From NCBI RefSeq assembly GCF_016405985.1, contig NZ_JAEFCF010000026.1, forward strand, positions 1 through 64,000: 64,000 nt of DNA, read 5' to 3'. A program made the position numbers and the translations under genes. Position 1 is the stretch's first letter. Every line of letters starts with the position of its first letter. This document shows positions 58,223 to 64,000 of this stretch, piece after piece. This stretch comes from Paracoccus sp. IB05 (GTDB taxonomy: Bacteria > Pseudomonadota > Alphaproteobacteria > Rhodobacterales > Rhodobacteraceae). Under the pieces are notes generated by a model. That model did not search any database. It was not told where the DNA came from and was given only the letters and a program-made list of their open reading frames with translations.

Positions 58223-58579
58223 ATGTCGACCAACATCTCTGAACTGAAAAAAATCGCCGGCTTTATCGGCGCCTGCCTTGTTGACAGCGAAACCGGCCTG
58301 ATGCTGGCAAGCGAGTCGAGCGGGATCAAATTCGACCTCGAAGCCGCTGGCGCTGCAAACACCGAAGTGGTGCGCGCAAAGAACGCTGCGATGGCCGCTC
58401 TGGGTCTTGATGATCATATCGAAGACATCCTGATCACGCTCGGCACCCAGCTGCACCTGATCCGTCCGCTGGCCTCGAACCCGGCCGTCTTCGTTTATGT
58501 TGCGCTGGATCGCAGCAATGCGAACCTGGGTCTCGCCCGCATCTCCGTGAAAAACGTCGAAGGCAAGCTGAAGGTCTGA
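58223..58579 (+). CDS. Roadblock/LC7-domain protein
   Basis: The 118-residue protein is a single Roadblock/LC7 domain: MSTNISELKKIAGFIGACLV, then DSETGLMLASES, a central helix (NTEVVRAKNAAMAALGLDD), and the strand-rich second half (ILITLGTQLHLIRPL, VFVYVALDRSNANLGLARI). Such proteins (MglB-like) form dimers that bind and regulate small GTPases. The start at 58223 has a weak AAAGGA site 13 bases upstream; the 33-codon extension runs into the AT-rich island. Two dynamin-like GTPases follow downstream. Confidence 0.8.
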   Translation: MSTNISELKKIAGFIGACLVDSETGLMLASESSGIKFDLEAAGAANTEVVRAKNAAMAALGLDDHIEDILITLGTQLHLIRPLASNPAVFVYVALDRSNANLGLARISVKNVEGKLKV

Positions 58580-58959
58580 CACGGCCCTGGTCTTCGGGCA
58601 TCTTCGGTCTTCGGGCGTCTTCCGGGGCGCCAGAAGGCCGGGCCGTTCCGGGGCGGCAAATGCCGGCAATCCCTGACGGGGACCGGACAGAGGGCGCTCC
58701 GGGGGTGTTCAAAGCCCAGACTTGGCCCCCAGACGGCCATAACCCAGCCACCATTAAGGATAACTGTCCGGCTGTGACGTAAAGCAATCGGACAGGGGTA
58801 ACGAGTAGTGCGGTCAGAACGGCCCGAAAGGGCCAGTATCCCCCCTTTGTCCCGGCGCGCGGCCGGGGCAGCGGAATGTCAGCGGCGGCGAGGCATTTGC
58901 CCGGTGCTGGCCGTTTTTCCAGTCAGCGTGGCCGGAATCCCGGCCGGAAGGAGGCCGTC
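58580..58959. other. gap between the Roadblock gene and the first GTPase
   Basis: This 380-bp region contains direct TCTTCGGGC-type repeats (58592-58625) and an inverted repeat CTGTCCG/CGGACAG (58764-58795). No gene is supported. A separate promoter for the GTPase pair is plausible here. Confidence 0.55.
58764..58795. promoter_or_regulatory. inverted repeat upstream of the dynamin-like gene
   Basis: CTGTCCG (58764-58770) and CGGACAG (58789-58795) are exact complements 18 bp apart. A further CGGACAG is at about 58684. This resembles an operator about 165 bp before the GTPase start; binding is inferred. Confidence 0.45.
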
Positions 58960-61095
58960 GTGAAAATCGCTCCGCAACTGCGGCAGGAGCTCGCCTTTTT
59001 GCGCGACGGGCTCGACAGGGTCGACCACCTGGTCGATCCGAAAACCAGGCCGAATTTTGCCCCCTTGCGCAACCGGCTGGAGGACTGGACCGCCCGCATC
59101 GCGGTGATCGGTCAGGTCAAGGCCGGGAAATCCACCTTCCTCAACGCCTTTTTGCATCAGCATGATTTCCTGCCCTCGGATATCAATCCCTGGACATCGG
59201 TGGTCACCAATATCCGCGTCAATATCGCCTCGGACCCGGCCTCGGGCGCGCGTTTCGAGTTCTTCGACGAAGCCGACTGGCAGGAGATCACCGACAGCGG
59301 CTCTGCCATCCGCCAGCTGACCGAAGACCTGTTGCCGGGCTTTGACAGCGACGTGCTGCGCCGCCAGAGCGAAGAGATGCGCGAACGCGCGCAGCGCCGG
59401 CTCGGGCGCCATTACCATGCGCTGCTTGGCAGCAGACATGACCATGACCACCTTTCGGCCGGTCTGCTGAAGCGCTATGTCTGCGCCGGCCCCGGCAGCG
59501 ATGACGGGCTCGACCGCGAAGCGCTTGGCCGCTATGCCGCGCTGACCAAAAGCGCCAGTATTTACATGCGCTTGCCGGAATTCGAAGTGCCGGCCATCAT
59601 CACCGACACCCCCGGGGTGAATGACCCGTTCCTTGTGCGTGACGAGCTGACCTGCCGCAGCCTCGACAAATCCGATGTCTTCATCATGGTGCTTTCGGCG
59701 CATCAGCCGCTGACCGATGTCGACGTCGCGCTGATCCGGATCCTGGCGCGCCAGGACGACAAGGATGTGATGATCTTCATCAATCGCATCGACGAGCTCG
59801 ACGATTACAGCATCCAGGTGCCGCGCGTCATCGCCGATGTCGAATGCCGGCTGCGCGCCGCGATCCCGGAAATCGACTTTCGTATCGTTGCGGGGTCTGC
59901 CTGGCTTGCCGATCTGGCGCTGCGCGAAGACGAAGGGGCCGATCAGCTCCGCGAGGCCGCCGACAGTGACGAGCTTGCGCAGTATATCCGCGAAACCTGT
60001 GGCCGCCTGCCGCGCGACCGCAAAGACCGGCTGATGCTCGCCTCGGGGCTGAACCGGCTGAAAGACACGCTCTCGGCCACGCTTGACAGCGGTGTGGGCA
60101 GCCAGCAGCTCAACCAGTTGCGCGGTGATATCCGGGCCGAGCTGAATGCGGCCCAGTTCATCGACAACCGCGAACGCGACGCTTTGCGGGTGCAGATGGA
60201 AAGCCTGCGCAGCGATATCGCCAGAACTGCGGCCCGTGATGTGAGTTCCGAAATCTCAGGCATCCGCGATCTGCGCAACCGGCTCGAGGGCCTCGTCGAC
60301 GCCGCAGATGCGCAGATCGAACAGGTGGTGTCGAAATCCTGGACCGGGCTTGAGGCGCGGCTCATGGATGCGATCGGCGATTTTGTCGACCGCCAGAAGA
60401 GCGCCTTCGAGGACCGGCTTTTCGGCGATGCTCAGCCAGGCGATGCCAGTACAACGCTCGATTTCGACCTGCTGCCGCTTCAGTCGGCGCTCGAGGCCGA
60501 AACGCGCCAATGCTATATCGGCTCGCGCAGCGGCACGGATGCGGCGCTGCAAAGCTGTATCCAGGCCTGCCGCCAGGCGATTGGTTCGAAATTCCAGGAC
60601 AGGACATCCGCGGATCCGACCGCCGAGATAACGCTTGAGGGTCTGCCCTGCTACAGTTTCACCTCGACCCTGACCTTCGCGAAACGCAACCTGCGCGTCG
60701 GCATGATCGTTGACCGCAGCTGGGCCTTCTGGCGCAAACCTTCGCTGAATGTCGACAAATCGCTGGGCGCTTTGCGTATGCTGACCACCGAAGAGCTGCG
60801 GCCTTCGGTCGAGAAAATTCTCGCGGCCTATAATGAGGCGCAGCTGGAGCGCGCCAGTGCAGGCATGTCGCGGATCCGTGTGATGCTCAGGATGTTCGAC
60901 GCGATCCTGTCGGAAAACGCGATCCGGCTGCAACAGGACAAGACAGATATGGAACGCATTGCACTGAACCCCGAAGCCCGGAAGGCCGTCTTGCAGCGCC
61001 TGCAAACAAAAATGGAGGCGCTGGAGCACCGCCTGACCGCGCTTGCCGCGCTGGAAACCGGGCTGAAGCGTCCGGAACTTGGGGCTGCCGCATGA
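58960..61095 (+). CDS. dynamin-like GTPase
   Basis: The 711-residue protein has a dynamin-type GTPase domain: P-loop GQVKAGKS (residues 51-58), switch threonines in NPWTSVVTNIRV, DTPG at 216-219 and NRID at 275-278. The rest is mostly helical with long coiled-coil-like stretches (RADLNAAQFIDNRERDAL-like segment 410-450, and the last 80 residues), as in bacterial dynamins that bind membranes. Its GTG start at 58960 has a perfect GGAAGGAGG site. The stop overlaps the next gene's ATG by four bases (ATGA), implying a two-protein complex. Confidence 0.83.
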   Translation: MKIAPQLRQELAFLRDGLDRVDHLVDPKTRPNFAPLRNRLEDWTARIAVIGQVKAGKSTFLNAFLHQHDFLPSDINPWTSVVTNIRVNIASDPASGARFEFFDEADWQEITDSGSAIRQLTEDLLPGFDSDVLRRQSEEMRERAQRRLGRHYHALLGSRHDHDHLSAGLLKRYVCAGPGSDDGLDREALGRYAALTKSASIYMRLPEFEVPAIITDTPGVNDPFLVRDELTCRSLDKSDVFIMVLSAHQPLTDVDVALIRILARQDDKDVMIFINRIDELDDYSIQVPRVIADVECRLRAAIPEIDFRIVAGSAWLADLALREDEGADQLREAADSDELAQYIRETCGRLPRDRKDRLMLASGLNRLKDTLSATLDSGVGSQQLNQLRGDIRAELNAAQFIDNRERDALRVQMESLRSDIARTAARDVSSEISGIRDLRNRLEGLVDAADAQIEQVVSKSWTGLEARLMDAIGDFVDRQKSAFEDRLFGDAQPGDASTTLDFDLLPLQSALEAETRQCYIGSRSGTDAALQSCIQACRQAIGSKFQDRTSADPTAEITLEGLPCYSFTSTLTFAKRNLRVGMIVDRSWAFWRKPSLNVDKSLGALRMLTTEELRPSVEKILAAYNEAQLERASAGMSRIRVMLRMFDAILSENAIRLQQDKTDMERIALNPEARKAVLQRLQTKMEALEHRLTALAALETGLKRPELGAAA

Positions 61096-62471
61096 AAATG
61101 ACAGATCTGACCGCCCTTTTGCAGGAAAAACGCGCGACCGCCGGCACTGGCTCGCCCTTGCGCGTGGTGATCTGCGGTGAAGTCAGCGCCGGAAAATCCA
61201 CCGTGATGAATGCGCTGATACGCGACCAGTTGCTGCCGGACAATATCGGGCAGAGCGCGCGTCCGGTGCTGGTCGCCGGCTGGCGTGAGATCCCCGGGAT
61301 CGAGGCCTCCAGGCGGGATGGACGCGAGATGCGCGCCGCCCTCCCCGGCACAACTGAGCTGTTTCATGAGGCCGAATTTGTCCGTCTCTGGCTCGATCAG
61401 CCGCATCTGTCTGGGATCGAGCTGATCGAATTGCCGATGACCAAAGCCGAAGAGCTGACCGGGGATCAGATCGACCTCGTGCAATCGGCCGATGTGATGA
61501 TCTGGGTCACCATCGGCTCGCAGGCCTGGCGGCTGACGGAAAAGGCGATCGTCGAAGCCCTGGGCGAGACCCGGCCCGACCGTTCCATCCTGATCGTGTC
61601 GCGTGGCGACAAGCTGCGCTCGGATAAGGATCGCGGCCGGCTGATGGAGCGGATGGAGCGCGAGACCGCTGCCCTTTTCGGGCATCGCTTCTTCCTCTTT
61701 GGCGACCGTCGCAAAATCGCGGCATCTGCCGGGTCCGAAGCGGAATGGCAGGAAACCGGCGGCGCGCCCCTTGCGGCGCTGCTGCGTGGCTTCGCCGACC
61801 AGCCGGGCCGCACCGTCTATGACCGGGAGCCACGCGAGAGACCGGTGGAAACCCGGGCCGCCCCCGGTTTTGAGGCCAGGTTCGCGGCGGAAGCCGAAGA
61901 AGACCCGCCACTCGTCACGGAAGTGGCGAAAGTGGAAGAAACGATCCTTTCCGACGCTGGGTCTGATACAGAGGTCTCGGCCCCTGAAAACCCGGCTCCC
62001 GACATGGTTGCCGAAAGCACGTCCGAGGCCGTCGCAGAGGTGGAACACATCCCCGTCGCGGCAGCCGGGGCTGACGTCGGGGTCGAGGCCCATGTTGAGG
62101 TTCCGCCAGACCCCGAACCGGTTGCACCCGTTGCCAAAAAAGCCTCGCCGGCCCAGCCCGGGCTCTTGCAGGCGGGCCTGCTGCATGAAGATGGCGCGGG
62201 CCATACCCTGCTTGCAGGCGATGCGGAAACCCTGGCACAGCTTGCTGATTTCTGCCGCGTGATGCTGACGCAGCTGCAAGATGAGCGGCTGACGGCAGAG
62301 GGGGGTCCGGTCAGCTTTTTCAGCCTCTCGACCGCAAAACGGCGGCTGCTGATCCAGGTGCAGAACGGCGCCGGCGCGGTCTTTATGCTCGCCGATGCGA
62401 CGGTGATGAACCAGGGCATGGCGCAGATGGCGATCAGCCAGCTTGGAGGCGACAGGCGGGTGACCGGCTGA
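61092..62471 (+). CDS. second GTPase with Roadblock-like C-terminus
   Basis: The 459-residue protein has a GTPase domain with P-loop GEVSAGKS (29-36) and SRGDKL as the base-binding motif, but the DxxG position reads ELPM, so hydrolysis may be impaired. An acidic Pro/Glu/Ala-rich linker (about 255-350) leads to a C-terminal domain (358-452) with LLQAGLLHEDGAGHTLLAGD, then RRLLIQVQNGAGAVFMLADA, which matches the strand-helix-strand layout of Roadblock/LC7 domains. It is translationally coupled to the larger GTPase. Confidence 0.72.
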   Translation: MKMTDLTALLQEKRATAGTGSPLRVVICGEVSAGKSTVMNALIRDQLLPDNIGQSARPVLVAGWREIPGIEASRRDGREMRAALPGTTELFHEAEFVRLWLDQPHLSGIELIELPMTKAEELTGDQIDLVQSADVMIWVTIGSQAWRLTEKAIVEALGETRPDRSILIVSRGDKLRSDKDRGRLMERMERETAALFGHRFFLFGDRRKIAASAGSEAEWQETGGAPLAALLRGFADQPGRTVYDREPRERPVETRAAPGFEARFAAEAEEDPPLVTEVAKVEETILSDAGSDTEVSAPENPAPDMVAESTSEAVAEVEHIPVAAAGADVGVEAHVEVPPDPEPVAPVAKKASPAQPGLLQAGLLHEDGAGHTLLAGDAETLAQLADFCRVMLTQLQDERLTAEGGPVSFFSLSTAKRRLLIQVQNGAGAVFMLADATVMNQGMAQMAISQLGGDRRVTG

Positions 62472-62494
62472 GCCGCGCCACCGGTCGGGAAGCC

Positions 62495-64000
62495 TCAGCG
62501 CGAACCGGCAATCCGATGCAGGATGTCAAGAAAGGCCGGGCCGAAACGCTCGGCCTTTTGCGGCCCCATGCCCTGAACCCGCTCCAGCTCGGTCAGGCTT
62601 GACGGGCGGCGTTCGGCAATCTGGCGCAGGGTGGTTGCATTGCAGGAAAGATGTTTGCCGATCCCGTCCTCGCCCCGCGCGAGCCGCAGCTGCGCCTCGG
62701 CCAGAAGGTCATAGACCGCGCCCGCCGCCTGCCCCGCCAGCGCCATCCGCGCCGGATGCGGCGCCTGCATCCCCGACGCGATCACCTGCAGGAAAGCCAG
62801 CCCGTAGCTTTCCAGCTTTTTCGCGCCAACCCCGGAAATCTGCGCCATCTGATCCAGGGTTTCGGGCCGTTTCTCGGCCATCTCGATCAGGGTGCGGTCG
62901 GCGAAAATCACATAGGCCGGCACGCCCGCCGCCTCGGCCAGCGCCCGGCGTTTGGCTTTCAGCGCCGAAAGGATCGGCGCATCTTCCTCGGCCACCAGCG
63001 CCTTGACCACCGATTTCGGGGCACGGATGTCGGGGCGGCGGAGCTGGATTTCGACATCGCCGCGCAGCACAGGGCGGGCGGCCTCGGTCATTCTCAGCGC
63101 GCCGTGGCGTTCAAAATCCGGCCTGAGCAGATCGCGCCCCATCATCTGCAGGAAAACTGACCCCCAGGCGGCTTTCGAAAGCTCGCGCCCGACCCCGAAG
63201 GTCGGCAGATCCTGATGGCTGCGGGCGCGCACCTTTTCGGTCGAGGTGCCGGTGAGAATGTCAATCAGATGGCCGGCGCCATAGCTTTCGCCGGTCCTGA
63301 GCACGGCGGAAAGCGCCTTGCGCACGGGTTCTGTGCCATCAAACACCGCCGGCGGCGTGGTGCAGAGATCGCAATTGCCGCAAGCCCCGCTTGCCTCACC
63401 GAAATAGGCCAGCAGCACCTGACGGCGGCAGGCCAGCGCCTCGGCCAGACCCAGAAGCGCGTTCAGCCGGCCATGATCGGCGGCCTTACGTTCGGGCGGC
63501 GCTGCCCCCTCGTCAATCTGGGTGCGGCGGTAGCGGATGTCATCGGCGCCATAAAGCGTCAGCGCCTCGGCGGGCGCGCCATCACGCCCGGCGCGCCCGA
63601 TCTCCTGGTAATAGGATTCGATGGATTTCGGCAGATCGGCATGGGCGACCCAGCGGATATCGGGCTTGTCGATCCCCATCCCGAAGGCCACCGTCGCCAC
63701 CACGATCAGCCCGTCATCGCGCTGGAACCGGGTCTCGACATGGCGGCGCTCGCCCGCCTCCATCCCGCCATGGTAATGCAGCGCGGAATGTCCCGCCTCG
63801 CGGAGCGCCTGGGACAGTGTCTCGGTCTTGGCACGGGTGCCGCAATAGACGATGCCGGACTGACCGCGCCGCGCCGCCGCATAGCGCAGGATCTGTTCGC
63901 GCGGGGTGTCTTTGGCGGCAAAGGACAGATGGATATTCGGACGGTCAAAGCCGCGCAGAAACGTCTCGGGCTGCGCGCCGTCAAACAGGCGCTGCACGAT
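62495..64000 (-). CDS. recQ: ATP-dependent DNA helicase RecQ, 5' part cut by window edge
   Basis: The visible 501 codons cover the C-terminal part of RecQ: helicase motifs IVYCGTRAKTETL, VATVAFGMGIDKPDIRWVAH and YYQEIGRAGRDG, the zinc site (CRRQ, CGNCDLC), the winged-helix RQC domain and two HRDC domains (ALAEAAGVPAYVIFADRTLI and RLARGEDGIGKHLSCNATTL). The N-terminal ATPase motifs lie outside the window. RecQ unwinds recombination intermediates. It converges on the GTPase pair and is probably unrelated to it. Confidence 0.95.
   Translation of the reverse strand: MVQRLFDGAQPETFLRGFDRPNIHLSFAAKDTPREQILRYAAARRGQSGIVYCGTRAKTETLSQALREAGHSALHYHGGMEAGERRHVETRFQRDDGLIVVATVAFGMGIDKPDIRWVAHADLPKSIESYYQEIGRAGRDGAPAEALTLYGADDIRYRRTQIDEGAAPPERKAADHGRLNALLGLAEALACRRQVLLAYFGEASGACGNCDLCTTPPAVFDGTEPVRKALSAVLRTGESYGAGHLIDILTGTSTEKVRARSHQDLPTFGVGRELSKAAWGSVFLQMMGRDLLRPDFERHGALRMTEAARPVLRGDVEIQLRRPDIRAPKSVVKALVAEEDAPILSALKAKRRALAEAAGVPAYVIFADRTLIEMAEKRPETLDQMAQISGVGAKKLESYGLAFLQVIASGMQAPHPARMALAGQAAGAVYDLLAEAQLRLARGEDGIGKHLSCNATTLRQIAERRPSSLTELERVQGMGPQKAERFGPAFLDILHRIAGSR

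Noticed and set aside
62495-64000. RecQ beside the GTPases as a defence system
   Set aside because: RecQ is a housekeeping helicase with full HRDC architecture, convergent with the GTPase genes and with no other defence gene nearby.

Overview
The window is 64 kb of GC-rich chromosomal DNA from an alphaproteobacterium, most likely a member of the Rhodobacteraceae (Rhodobacter/Paracoccus/Gemmobacter type). This is inferred from the gene styles and neighbourhoods (MeaB, four-subunit sarcosine oxidase, riboswitch-linked gcvTHP, DUF1127 protein, DUF3775 protein, short GluRS, RuvCAB) and from a family of short intergenic elements. I see no insertion sequence, tRNA, rRNA or CRISPR array. The DNA is ordinary chromosomal sequence apart from one strikingly AT-rich stretch near 57.8-58.2 kb.

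Layout. 0-3.3 kb: the 5' end of an acetyl-CoA synthetase-like gene, a PNPOx-like flavoprotein, rpmB, meaB and an XRE-cupin regulator, all on the minus strand. 3.4-9.7 kb: a GATase/AraC regulator convergent with soxBDAG, which turns sarcosine into glycine and a C1 unit. 9.8-19.5 kb: a LacI-controlled sugar operon encoding xylose isomerase, a TIM-barrel isomerase/epimerase-like protein, a Gfo/Idh/MocA oxidoreductase, a complete ABC importer and xylulokinase. 19.5-20.9 kb: a DUF3775 protein and AzlCD. 21-25.9 kb: gcvT-gcvH-gcvP behind a tandem glycine riboswitch, with a six-copy array of identical hairpins between gcvH and gcvP. 26-30.5 kb: a MATE exporter, gltX, a Tat-exported metallo-beta-lactamase-fold protein and a small zincin. 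30.6-39.6 kb: polA, a zinc-finger protein, ruvB, htpX, ruvA, ruvC, a DUF1127 protein, a small membrane protein and prmA. 39.7-44.4 kb: the nucleoside-salvage run cdd-deoA-deoB-add-upp. 44.5-51.2 kb: a SPOR protein, a possible inactive M48-like membrane protein, an EamA transporter, tdk, an HTH-like unknown and a DEAD-box helicase. 51.4-57.6 kb: a PRC-barrel protein, carB, pabB and pabC. 57.8-62.5 kb: an AT-rich island leading into a Roadblock/LC7 protein and two dynamin-like GTPases, the second with a Roadblock-like C-terminal region. The window ends inside recQ.

How the parts connect. Sarcosine oxidase yields glycine and C1-tetrahydrofolate, and the glycine cleavage system would degrade that glycine. 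The xyl cluster imports and phosphorylates a pentose, but it also carries an oxidoreductase and TIM-barrel pair that plain xylose use does not need, which hints at processing of a xylose-containing or modified sugar. The deo run, with tdk nearby, forms a nucleoside salvage set. The Roadblock/dynamin cluster is the best candidate for an undescribed system: a small Roadblock protein beside a two-GTPase module whose smaller partner seems to carry its own Roadblock fold.
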